Assembly (NCBI GenBank): GCA_045106765.1
Contig: JBGCFD010000166.1
Location: 1 to 64,000 of the forward strand
Source of the DNA: CAJQQY01 sp045106765
GTDB taxonomy: Bacteria > Bacteroidota > Bacteroidia > Chitinophagales > Saprospiraceae
Direction: 5' to 3'
Length of the DNA: 64,000 nt
Shown: positions 16,195-24,219 of the stretch, in pieces
Layout of the letters: the number at the start of each line of letters is the position of its first letter
How positions within the stretch are numbered: position 1 is the first letter of the stretch
Made by a program: the position numbers and the translations under genes
The notes under the pieces: generated by a model
Told to the model about the DNA's origin: nothing
Database searches by the model: none
Seen by the model: only the letters and a program-made list of their open reading frames with translations

Positions 16195-18831
16195 TTATTT
16201 ATTTCTACCGAATCCTATTTTCTTTTTATTAAAAGTAAAGTCATTTGTATCTAATTTAAAGTTTTGAACATCTTCATAAGTAAGGATCATTTCTTCATTT
16301 TCTATCCGATCTTTTTCTGGAATTTCAGCCAACCGAAGATTCATATTTTTAATGGCTTCTACCACCACCTTTCTAACATCACGAGCATTCCCAAAATATT
16401 TATCACGGAATTCATACAAAAAAGCCAAGTATTTATCCAAATGGTTGGAAGCATCTTCCGTCATCTTTACCCCTTTTTCAAGTAACATTACTTTTGCAAT
16501 TTTCTTTAAATCCTCTGGTGAGTAATCTTCGAATTTTAGTGTTTTATCAAAACGAGAATTCAAACCTGGATTAGCTTTTAAGAAATTTTCCATATTGTCA
16601 GGATAGCCTGCCGCAAAAACAAAAAACTCACCTCGATTATCTTCCATTCTTTTTAGGATCGTTTGAATCGCTTCATCGCCAAAGTCTCCATGAGCACCCC
16701 CCGTTTTAGCAGTCAAGGCATAAGCCTCGTCGATAAAAAGTACGCCGCCCATTGCTTCATCAATTTGTTCCGCAGTTTTAATGGCCGTTTGTCCAACAAA
16801 TCCTGCCACCAAACCTTGGCGATCAGTTTCCACCATTTTACCTCTTTCCAAAACACCCAATGCCTTATATATTTTAGTCAAAATCCTTGCAACGGTAGTT
16901 TTACCTGTTCCTGGATTTCCAACAAAAATAGTGTGCAATGAAAATGAATTCAACACATCTTTTCCAGTTTCTCTAAAATATTTAACCAATTGCACCATCT
17001 CTTGAATCTGAACTTTGATGGATTCCATTCCGATCAAATTATTCAATTCTCCCATTGCTTCCTTCAATAAATTTTTATCAATAGGTATATATGGAATCTC
17101 TTTTTTCTTTTCGATTTCAATATTAGCTACATCCTGCAATTCAATAATCGACAATTCTTCATTGTCCAAGCCTCGTGGATTTGCACTACCCATCACTCGT
17201 AATCCAAGGTTGATTTTTCCTTCTTCAATTAGATCATACACGAAGCGAGCATTCCCAAAAGTTTTATCTCGATTACGAAATGCGTTGGTAATTAATTCAT
17301 CAATTTTAGTCTTTGCTTCTTTCGTAAACTTGATTCCTTTTTCTAAGCTTGCAAATTCAGCTATCCTCGAAAGCTCCTGCGGCAAGTAATCAGTAAATTC
17401 AAAATTTATTTTAAATCGAGATTTCAATCCTGGATTCGAATCCATAAAATGTTTCATTTCTTTGGGATATCCAGCAACGATAACAGCCATGTCTCCCTTT
17501 CCATTCGACATTTCTCGAACTAAAATTTCAATAACTTCTCTTCCAAAATCTTTGCTATCATCATTCGAACGAGCCAAAGAATAAGCTTCGTCGATAAACA
17601 AAACGCCACCTCTTGCTTTCTCAATTGCCTCTTTGACTTTTGGAGCAGTTTGTCCAATATATTCTCCAACCAAGTCAACTCGATCCACTTCGTGCACATG
17701 CCCTTTGGTCAACAATCCCATTTTTTTATACAATTGTCCCATCATTTTTGCGACAGTTGTTTTTCCTGTTCCTGGATTTCCTACAAAGACTGAATGAACA
17801 TTGATATCTTCTTTTTCTTCAAATCCTTTTTCTTTTCTCAATTGTAAAAATTGAATATATTGAGCATGATCTCTTACTCGCTGTTTGATTTCTGTCAAGC
17901 CGATTAGGTTATTCATTTTTGACATGACCTCGTCAAAAGTTTGCCCGAGTTCGGCTTCATTCGCTAAAATTATTGGGGCTTGCTGGTTTGGTAAAAGTAC
18001 TCCAGCTATCCCTTCTTCAAAATCATCATCAATCTGAAACGGAATCGTAGCGATCAGCTTATCCATAAAAATTAAATCCGCTGTGTACAAATCTCTTCTC
18101 CAAGAACCCTTGACATTCGACCCCCAACCTGCTGTCATTTTTATAAATCCATCTTTCTTTTCTACTCGTTGCAATCGCACAACTTGTCCCTTCAATTCTC
18201 GGGCATTATTATAAAACTTAGTGTATAATTCGCATTGCCAATTTTTATCAATGTGCTCATTTTTTAATAAAATCTCTACATAAATATACCTGGTTTCTTC
18301 GCTGCTAAATGTTTTTAAATAAACACGATCATCCTCCGTCACATCATCGTAAGGTCCTTCATAAAGTTTGAGTGATTGCACACTCAAGTATCCACTTGTT
18401 CCATCAAAATCTTCCGTTCCAGCATCCTCAACATAGAAATATTTGGTGGCTACTTTTTCACCTTCTACCCAAGCTTCCCAATAGTAAGTTCCTTTTTTCC
18501 AAAAGACGCCTTCTTTTTTATTTCCCCAACCTTCTCGAATAAAAACTGTTGGATCATATTTACTCACTTTCCTTTTAAATGGCAAAGAGCACAATTCCTT
18601 CCGTCCTTTTTTCAAAGAAAAACATTTCAATTCTACATCAATTTCCCAATCCTCTTCATCATACATTTTATTATGAAAAGATAATTCAGCATATACATAT
18701 GAAATTTCAAAGCGATCGAACACCTGTCGATATTTCTTTTTGTTATCAGCCAACCACTCCGTTGAGGCATACACCTTAAGTTCTCTAAACTTAAAATTAT
18801 CTGATTTCGGATATTTATAACTTTCGCCCAT
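16195..18831 (-). CDS. AAA+ protein with duplicated beta domain and two CbbX-like ATPase modules
   Basis: The protein is built from two duplications. Residues about 14-136 and 148-270 are two similar beta-rich domains (each with an Y-x-Y-V/A-E-x-x-x-x-N segment and a late G-W-G-x-N/S motif). Residues about 300-545 and 590-850 are two CbbX/SpoVK-type AAA+ modules. Both are intact: Walker A G-N-P-G-T-G-K-T-T (351-359, 638-646), Walker B L-F-I-D-E-A-Y (411-417, 698-704), a pore-like segment E-Y-I-G-Q-T / G-F-V-G-Q-T, and a sensor-type G-N-A-R (526-529 and again near the end). CbbX-like proteins remodel other proteins. It is divergent from the Clp-like gene at 19248, sharing a 416-bp promoter region. 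Confidence 0.88.
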   Translation of the reverse strand: MGESYKYPKSDNFKFRELKVYASTEWLADNKKKYRQVFDRFEISYVYAELSFHNKMYDEEDWEIDVELKCFSLKKGRKELCSLPFKRKVSKYDPTVFIREGWGNKKEGVFWKKGTYYWEAWVEGEKVATKYFYVEDAGTEDFDGTSGYLSVQSLKLYEGPYDDVTEDDRVYLKTFSSEETRYIYVEILLKNEHIDKNWQCELYTKFYNNARELKGQVVRLQRVEKKDGFIKMTAGWGSNVKGSWRRDLYTADLIFMDKLIATIPFQIDDDFEEGIAGVLLPNQQAPIILANEAELGQTFDEVMSKMNNLIGLTEIKQRVRDHAQYIQFLQLRKEKGFEEKEDINVHSVFVGNPGTGKTTVAKMMGQLYKKMGLLTKGHVHEVDRVDLVGEYIGQTAPKVKEAIEKARGGVLFIDEAYSLARSNDDSKDFGREVIEILVREMSNGKGDMAVIVAGYPKEMKHFMDSNPGLKSRFKINFEFTDYLPQELSRIAEFASLEKGIKFTKEAKTKIDELITNAFRNRDKTFGNARFVYDLIEEGKINLGLRVMGSANPRGLDNEELSIIELQDVANIEIEKKKEIPYIPIDKNLLKEAMGELNNLIGMESIKVQIQEMVQLVKYFRETGKDVLNSFSLHTIFVGNPGTGKTTVARILTKIYKALGVLERGKMVETDRQGLVAGFVGQTAIKTAEQIDEAMGGVLFIDEAYALTAKTGGAHGDFGDEAIQTILKRMEDNRGEFFVFAAGYPDNMENFLKANPGLNSRFDKTLKFEDYSPEDLKKIAKVMLLEKGVKMTEDASNHLDKYLAFLYEFRDKYFGNARDVRKVVVEAIKNMNLRLAEIPEKDRIENEEMILTYEDVQNFKLDTNDFTFNKKKIGFGRNK

Positions 18832-19247
18832 TCGCTCTTTTTAATTAATATTTGGTATTATTTATTTTCTACATAAAAAATTGATAATCAATGTTTTATA
18901 TCTTTTTTTTGCTAAACATATATTTAACTCAGAATAAGTAAGAAGTAAAACAATTTCTTCTTATTTGCAGAAAAAAGGAATTATAAACTTATTAAAAATA
19001 TTCTTTATCACCAATTTATCAGGAATTAAATATTTACAGAGTTTTTCTTAATTTCAACCCGTTTTAAATTTTAATTTTACAAAAAAAATGCAACAAACAT
19101 ATTATGTTTTTACACCTACCACATAGGCACCTAGAAAACATAGATTATTTAAGTAAAAACTACGTATTCTATGTGCCTATATGGTAAAAACGCTAAAGCA
19201 TATATATTTTTTTCAACAAAAACTTTAGATCGTTTTATCCTTTATTT
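18832..19247. other. Divergent promoter region of the two AAA+ genes
   Basis: This 416-bp A+T-rich region separates two divergent AAA+ genes. It holds a family A palindrome near the right gene. I could not find a convincing TTG/TAnnTTTG promoter on either strand. Confidence 0.5.
19117..19185. repeat. Dispersed palindrome, family A, copy 2
   Basis: The arms TACCACATAGGCACCTAG and CTATGTGCCTATATGGTA pair with one mismatch and one G-U. It lies about 63 bp upstream of the Clp-like gene start. The left arm continues with AAAACATAG, as in copy 1 and copy 3. Confidence 0.8.
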
Positions 19248-22200
19248 ATGAATAGCACGGTACCATTAATTTTAGAATTTCCAGCACTTGTAAGCCTTAC
19301 CAAAAATGAGGAAAAAGAGCAGTATCAATCCACTCCTCTTTTCTTTAGTTTTTCGAGTTATGCGCATCCTCGTTTTGAAGGTTCGGTTTCCAAAATGAAA
19401 TCGGCTATTCAAAATGCCGTAAAAGGGTATGTGTTAGAAAGTATTACGCTAGATGATCTAATTTGGTTCAGGTTTAATCCTACGATTGATTATCAAATTT
19501 TCAACTTAACTATTCCCATCCCTGGAAAAAAAGATCAGCAAGGAAGATTTGGAATTGCATTCTTCGAATTGCATAATATTACCTTTGCATCATTACCTCA
19601 TTTCAATGGTACGATGTATGTGGTTGAAAAAAGTAAAAAAAGTAGATTCCATTTGGAACAGCAGGCAACCAAAGTAATTAGCCAATTATTAAAAAAATAT
19701 CAATCCAACGAACCGAGTGAATTTGATTTTCATAATTATACTTCTCCCGAAAAAGAATTTGTAACCTCTGTAGAAATTCCGATTCAAACAGTTCATGATA
19801 AATTTTCATTTGTCTATGATCATCAAAAACCTTTTAGTGACTTATATTCTGCTGATTCAAAAATGGATGGTGAAAATGAAATTTGGAAAATTTCTAAAAA
19901 TCTAAATAATGGTTTTCCTAATAATTTAAACCGAGCATTTTATCAAGAAAAAATGGTTGAAAGATTAGAAAATCTTTTGTTTGATCGACCATTTAAGAAT
20001 ACGCCAATTGCTATAGTTGGAAAAGAAGGAGTTGGGAAAAAAAGTGTTATCCACGAAACCTTATTTCAGCACATCGAAGAATTTAAGAAAAAATCTCGCA
20101 CCATTTGGCATATCGATCCCACCCGAATTATTACAGGGATGAGTATCGTTGGGATGTGGCAAAAAAGGATGGAAGCAGTTTTAAATTTCACTAAAAATCC
20201 TTATCAAAAAAATAAAGGGTCAGATATTATTTTGATTGATAATGCGGTGGCGATGTTACATATCGGAAAGTCCGCTCAAAATAAAATGACGGTCAATGAT
20301 GTACTCAAACCCTATTTAGAAAAAAGATCAATCCAGCTAGTCATCCTAGCTACTCCCGAAGAATGGAAAATTATTCAAGAAAAAGATCGACGATATGCTG
20401 ACCTTTTCCAGATGATACGAATGGAAGAACCTGACCTAAAAGATGCTGCAAAAATGGCACTCGAAAATAGAAAGATTTTAGAAGATTCTCATAATTGTAC
20501 CATTTCAATAAAAGCTATTCAATCACTTTTTGATTTTCAAAGAAACTATCTAAAACGAAAATCACTTCCAGGCAGTATCATAAATATCATGCGTCAATTG
20601 GCAGTAAAACATCGAGGTCAAAGAATTGATGTTCCTGAGGTCAGAGCTGAATTTGAAACATTTAGTGGACTCTATCAAGATATTTTTGACCTTCCAAATT
20701 CGGCTGAGGAGGAAGATTTTTATCAAAAAATTAGCCATGATTTAGTCGGACAACCAAAAGCGGTTGCCACTTTATCCAATGTGATTCATACCATTAAAGC
20801 TCGATTGACGAACCCCAACAAACCGCTTGGATCCTTTATGTTTATTGGACCAACAGGTGTTGGAAAAACTCAAGCAGCTAAAGTTTTATCAAAATTTCTG
20901 ACTGGAAGCGAATCTACTTTAATGCAATTTGATATGAATGAATTCATTGATTATTCAGCGGTGCAAAGATTGATCGGAGATGCTCAAAATCCAGAAGGTC
21001 AACTAACTGGCAAGGTTCGATATCAACCTTTTGGAGTCGTTTTGTTGGATGAAATTGAAAAAGCGCATCCTAAAGTTTTGGACTTGTTGCTGCAACTTTT
21101 AGATGATGCTCGGTTGACTGATAGCCTTGGTCGTACGATTGATTTTTCCAATATCATTATTATCATGACTTCAAATATTGGAGCGAATCAAGTTTCTTCG
21201 CAAGCAGGTTTTAAAACTTCCAATCAAGATGATGGTGCAATCTATCGCAAAGCGGTGGAGGATAAATTTCGCCCTGAATTTGTCAATCGAATTGATGAAA
21301 TCGTGATTTTTAATTCATTGAAAATGGAGCATATTTTGGACATCGCTCGATTGCAAATCAAGGATTTATTATCACGAGATGGATTTGTTCGAAGAACGAC
21401 TATTTTAAATATCGAAGCAGATGCCTTGGAATGGGTCGCTCGTAGAGGCTTCAATTCTCGCATGGGAGGACGTGCTTTGAAACGACAAATTGAAAAAGAT
21501 TTGACCGCTTTGACTGCAGCACAATTGGTCAGCAATTATTCAACTAGTCCAATTTTATTTGAAATTTCTTTATTTAAAAATCGACTTGCTCCTATCATTT
21601 CACCGCTTAAATTTGTAGCCGCATTACAAGAGAATTGGTTTCCTGAGTTTCCTGAACCTGAAAAAGGAAAAGGGTTTTACCTTCGCTTGATTCGAATTTT
21701 GGAAACTATCGAAAAGCAAATTCAACGAATGGAAAGTGATGATTTGGAAGATCATGCCATTGTTGATTATTCCAAAAGTCATCATTATAGTTTTAAAGAA
21801 AAAATTTCGGAAACGAAAGAAAGGATTTTACATTTATCCTTAGGTTTTAGAGATAAAAAATTCCACCTCGATCCTGCAATTCCTTTGCGACTAAAGCGAA
21901 ATACCATTTGGAGTAATTCTGATAAAATTCTAAAAGAAAATTACAAAGATTTATTTTTCCAACAAGAAGGTTTGGCAGAGATAAGTGAAATTTATAACCG
22001 AACAAATATTCAATACAATACGATTCAAACAGAATTTTTAAATAGCTTTTTGGAAGTGGCGATGCTTAAACTTTTTTCCAAAAATTTTATTAAAAACCAA
22101 ATGCAAAAAGTGACGCTCCGATTTGAAAGTGTCATTCACAATTCGGGACAAGAACAAATTGAATACCTTTTTAAATTATACAATAATCTTTTCGATTATC

Positions 22201-22541
22201 TTCATTTGGAAAAAGAAGTGGATGAAAATAAACAGTTTATTCGACTGGAAGGATACTCTCTTTTTAGTTTTTTAAAAGGAGAAGAAGGAATTCATTTATT
22301 TCATATGCCGTATGAAAATCCAATTCCGATTAGAGTGATTTTGGATTTTGGAAAACCGAAAATAAAAGCTATTCACAACCTTGTAGTGAGAGGTTATGAT
22401 AGCCAAAATGCCTTGACGGATTTTAGAACCAATTTTATTAATGCGGTAAATATTACGAGTGAGGAGTTTTTATTGTTGGTATATGCGGGAATGAGTCCAA
22501 GTGTACGAAATCGGTTGATTCCTGCCTCTAGAAAAAAATAG
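19248..22541 (+). CDS. Clp/Hsp100-like AAA+ protein with degenerate first ATPase domain
   Basis: The 1097-aa product resembles ClpA/ClpB but differs in several ways. The N-terminus (1-230) is not a Clp N-domain. The first ATPase domain (about 235-470) has a broken Walker A (G-K-E-G-V-G-K-K at 258-265, Lys replacing Ser/Thr) and Walker B ending in D-N (331-332) with no catalytic Glu. No M-domain fits between the domains. The second domain (about 490-765) is intact: G-P-T-G-V-G-K-T (534-541), L-L-D-E (599-602), T-S-N-I-G sensor 1 and G-G-R-A-L sensor 2. About 330 extra residues follow. It probably unfolds or remodels proteins using only the second ring, perhaps with the divergent AAA+ partner. 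Confidence 0.85.
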   Translation: MNSTVPLILEFPALVSLTKNEEKEQYQSTPLFFSFSSYAHPRFEGSVSKMKSAIQNAVKGYVLESITLDDLIWFRFNPTIDYQIFNLTIPIPGKKDQQGRFGIAFFELHNITFASLPHFNGTMYVVEKSKKSRFHLEQQATKVISQLLKKYQSNEPSEFDFHNYTSPEKEFVTSVEIPIQTVHDKFSFVYDHQKPFSDLYSADSKMDGENEIWKISKNLNNGFPNNLNRAFYQEKMVERLENLLFDRPFKNTPIAIVGKEGVGKKSVIHETLFQHIEEFKKKSRTIWHIDPTRIITGMSIVGMWQKRMEAVLNFTKNPYQKNKGSDIILIDNAVAMLHIGKSAQNKMTVNDVLKPYLEKRSIQLVILATPEEWKIIQEKDRRYADLFQMIRMEEPDLKDAAKMALENRKILEDSHNCTISIKAIQSLFDFQRNYLKRKSLPGSIINIMRQLAVKHRGQRIDVPEVRAEFETFSGLYQDIFDLPNSAEEEDFYQKISHDLVGQPKAVATLSNVIHTIKARLTNPNKPLGSFMFIGPTGVGKTQAAKVLSKFLTGSESTLMQFDMNEFIDYSAVQRLIGDAQNPEGQLTGKVRYQPFGVVLLDEIEKAHPKVLDLLLQLLDDARLTDSLGRTIDFSNIIIIMTSNIGANQVSSQAGFKTSNQDDGAIYRKAVEDKFRPEFVNRIDEIVIFNSLKMEHILDIARLQIKDLLSRDGFVRRTTILNIEADALEWVARRGFNSRMGGRALKRQIEKDLTALTAAQLVSNYSTSPILFEISLFKNRLAPIISPLKFVAALQENWFPEFPEPEKGKGFYLRLIRILETIEKQIQRMESDDLEDHAIVDYSKSHHYSFKEKISETKERILHLSLGFRDKKFHLDPAIPLRLKRNTIWSNSDKILKENYKDLFFQQEGLAEISEIYNRTNIQYNTIQTEFLNSFLEVAMLKLFSKNFIKNQMQKVTLRFESVIHNSGQEQIEYLFKLYNNLFDYLHLEKEVDENKQFIRLEGYSLFSFLKGEEGIHLFHMPYENPIPIRVILDFGKPKIKAIHNLVVRGYDSQNALTDFRTNFINAVNITSEEFLLLVYAGMSPSVRNRLIPASRKK

Positions 22542-22555
22542 TTCTTGAATAAAGG

Positions 22556-22569
22556 AATATCGAACAAGA
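22556..22569. repeat. Fragment of family B repeat
   Basis: GAATATCGAACAAG, the start of the family B arm, lies just after the Clp-like gene. It is followed by TTTGATATTCG, which can fold back on it as a short hairpin, but the TTTGACG part of the family is missing. Confidence 0.5.
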
Positions 22570-22620
22570 ATTTGATATTCGTCATTAGATATTCCCATCA
22601 TGAACTTCTCTCCCAATAAG

Positions 22621-22651
22621 TTGTTTACTTATTGATTAAAAATTACATTTG
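22621..22651 (+). promoter_or_regulatory. Bacteroidota-type promoter for ferredoxin transcript
   Basis: TTG at 22621-22623 and TACATTTG at 22644-22651 are separated by 20 bp, matching the TTG/TAnnTTTG pattern of Bacteroidota housekeeping promoters. Transcription would start near 22658, giving a leader of about 145 nt that contains the structured element at 22682-22786. Confidence 0.6.
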
Positions 22652-22681
22652 CACTCTTTTTTAGAATCATTAAAAATAACC

Positions 22682-22786
22682 TTTTAAATAAAGGTCTGTT
22701 GTCAAGCTAAAATTCGAATTATAAACGACCAAAGGAAGTATCAATTTAGACTTTAGCTTGAATCAAAGGACAGAGTTTATTTAAAA
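22682..22786 (+). ncRNA. Rod-like structured leader or small RNA upstream of ferredoxin
   Basis: Three nested perfect helices are visible: 22682-22692 with 22776-22786 (11 bp), 22695-22699 with 22770-22774 (5 bp) and 22702-22711 with 22752-22761 (10 bp). Asymmetric internal loops separate them, and a 40-nt apical region follows. This forms a long rod starting about 25 nt after a good promoter and ending 17 nt before the ferredoxin start. It may be a cis-regulatory leader or an independent RNA. I do not recognise a known riboswitch class. Confidence 0.5.
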
Positions 22787-22803
22787 TCTAAAAACTAACA
22801 ATC

Positions 22804-23145
22804 ATGGCGACGGTAAAATTTACCTTCGAGGATAAAAAAATCTCACCCAAAACGGTGGAAAATATAGAAGAAGGTTTCACAATTTTGGAAGCAGCTGAAG
22901 AAAATGATGTTCACTTAAGTCATAACTGTGGCGAAGTTTGTGCGTGTAGCACTTGTCATGTTTATGTTCATTCAGGGGATGAATTTTTGGAAGAAATTTC
23001 TGACAAAGAAGAAGACTTTATTGACCGAGCAATCAATCCAAGATTAGAATCTCGATTAGGTTGTCAATGTGTCATTTTAAAAAATGATGCAGTCATTGAA
23101 GTTGAAATTCCAGATCAATCTCGAATCATCGGACACGAACACTAA
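22804..23145 (+). CDS. fdx: [2Fe-2S] ferredoxin, ISC type
   Basis: A 113-aa plant/adrenodoxin-fold ferredoxin. The cluster ligands are Cys42, Cys48, Cys51 (in N-C-G-E-V-C-A-C-S-T-C-H) and Cys87 (G-C-Q-C), the spacing of the Isc ferredoxin that gives electrons during Fe-S cluster assembly. Two additional cysteines (46 and 89) stand next to ligands. It is followed 153 bp later by iscX, which supports an Fe-S assembly role. The rest of the isc/suf genes are not in the window. A structured leader precedes it. Confidence 0.92.
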   Translation: MATVKFTFEDKKISPKTVENIEEGFTILEAAEENDVHLSHNCGEVCACSTCHVYVHSGDEFLEEISDKEEDFIDRAINPRLESRLGCQCVILKNDAVIEVEIPDQSRIIGHEH

Positions 23146-23298
23146 ACTTTTAATATTAAGATTTTGGGTATTGAAAATTTGAGCAGTCCTCACAATATCT
23201 ATTACCAAAAATCTTATTTCCAATAAATAAATCATGAGTTTTGGATTCAGGCTTTAGATAACTCTATTCCCAAGATCCCAACTCCCAAAAAAAATAAT

Positions 23299-23544
23299 AT
23301 GGGTTTTAAAGACATAGACGATTTTCCAATTAACTGGGCTGATCATGAAGATGTTGCCATGAAATTATATGACAAATTTGGTGATGACTTTTCAGAGCAA
23401 AAAATCTACCGAATTCGGTTTACAGATTTGATTGAGTGGATTTTGAGTATTCCCAACTTTGAAGGAAAAAAGGAAGAGTGTAACGAAGGACACTTGGAAC
23501 AAATCCAAGCGAAGTGGGTGTACGAATGGAGAGATAATCAATAA
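23299..23544 (+). CDS. iscX: Fe-S assembly adaptor IscX
   Basis: A small acidic protein (81 aa) with the IscX hallmarks: W-A-D-H-E-D-V-A at about 14-21, then R-F-T-D-L at about 46-50, and the C-terminal I-Q-A-K-W-V-Y-E-W. IscX binds the cysteine desulfurase IscS and iron and tunes cluster assembly. It is slightly longer than the usual 66 aa because of an insertion (E-E-C-N-E-G-H region). It follows the ferredoxin gene in the same direction. Confidence 0.9.
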   Translation: MGFKDIDDFPINWADHEDVAMKLYDKFGDDFSEQKIYRIRFTDLIEWILSIPNFEGKKEECNEGHLEQIQAKWVYEWRDNQ

Positions 23545-23559
23545 GGTTCGCTTCGCTTA

Positions 23560-23636
23560 TCGTTGGACGTTTTACGTTAGACGTTTTTCCTCTTTGGTGA
23601 AACGTCCAACGTAAAACGTCCAACGTAAAACGTCTT
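23560..23636. repeat. ACGTT-rich imperfect palindrome (family C), copy 2
   Basis: CGTTGGACGTTTTACGTT on the left (from 23560) faces several AACGTCCAACGTAAAACG words on the right (to about 23635). It fills the gap between iscX and kdsC. The same vocabulary is found at 3739-3813. Confidence 0.75.
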
Positions 23637-23640
23637 CAAC

Positions 23641-24147
23641 ATGAATTACCTAGAGAAATTTAAAGATATCCAAACCTTCATTTTTGATGTAGATGGAGTG
23701 TTGACCAATAGTGAAATTATCGTTTTGGAAAGCGGGAAATTGCTTCGCAAAATGAGTATTCGGGATGGTTATGCGATCAAACATGCATTGAATAGTGGCT
23801 ACCAAGTGGTCATTATTACCGGTGGAAAGTCAGAAGGAGTTGTGACTCGATTAAATAATTTAGGGGTCAAAGATGTTTATGCCGGTGTAAATGACAAAAT
23901 GGAAGTCTATGAAGAATTGGTAGACATTTATGGATTGCACCCGATCAATATTTTATACATGGGTGATGATTTTCCAGACATTGAAGTCATGCATAAAGTA
24001 GGAATTGCTGCTTGCCCAAAAGATGCTGCTCACGAAGTAATTGAAATTGCAGATTACATTTCCCCAATTGAAGGTGGCAAAGGTTGCGCAAGAGATGTCA
24101 TAGAAAAAGTCATGCGACTACATGGAAAATGGATGCCAGAAAATTAA
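23641..24147 (+). CDS. kdsC: 3-deoxy-D-manno-octulosonate-8-phosphate phosphatase
   Basis: A 168-aa HAD phosphatase without cap domain, the size and type of KdsC, which removes phosphate from Kdo-8-P on the way to lipid A/LPS core. The nucleophile motif is F-D-V-D-G-V-L-T-N (about residues 15-23), motif 2 is I-I-T-G-G-K-S, and the Mg-binding motif is Y-M-G-D-D-F-P-D-I. The C-terminal E-G-G-K-G-C-A-R-D segment matches the KdsC tetramer tail. The start is directly after the family C palindrome. Confidence 0.9.
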   Translation: MNYLEKFKDIQTFIFDVDGVLTNSEIIVLESGKLLRKMSIRDGYAIKHALNSGYQVVIITGGKSEGVVTRLNNLGVKDVYAGVNDKMEVYEELVDIYGLHPINILYMGDDFPDIEVMHKVGIAACPKDAAHEVIEIADYISPIEGGKGCARDVIEKVMRLHGKWMPEN

Positions 24148-24205
24148 TGGTGAATGGTTAATACCGTTGAGTGTTTACAATTATTGGTATTAACCATTCA
24201 CCATT
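24146..24205. terminator. 20-bp hairpin after kdsC (family D repeat)
   Basis: A perfect 20-bp stem (24146-24165 with 24186-24205) closes a 20-base loop and starts inside the kdsC stop codon. The stem holds GGTGAATGGTTAATACC. It shows that the next gene starts after it, at 24220. A partial copy is at 4887-4917. Confidence 0.75.
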
Positions 24206-24219
24206 CACCACCAAGAAAT

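Noticed and set aside
16195..22541. AAA+ pair as part of a type VI or contractile injection system
   Set aside because: No sheath, tube, baseplate or VgrG-like genes are in the window, and the CbbX-type motor is not the usual ATPase of such systems.
24154..24219. Upstream ATG as start of the UbiA-type gene
   Set aside because: It lies within the left arm of a perfect 20-bp hairpin that looks like the kdsC terminator; the ATG at 24220 directly precedes the first hydrophobic helix.
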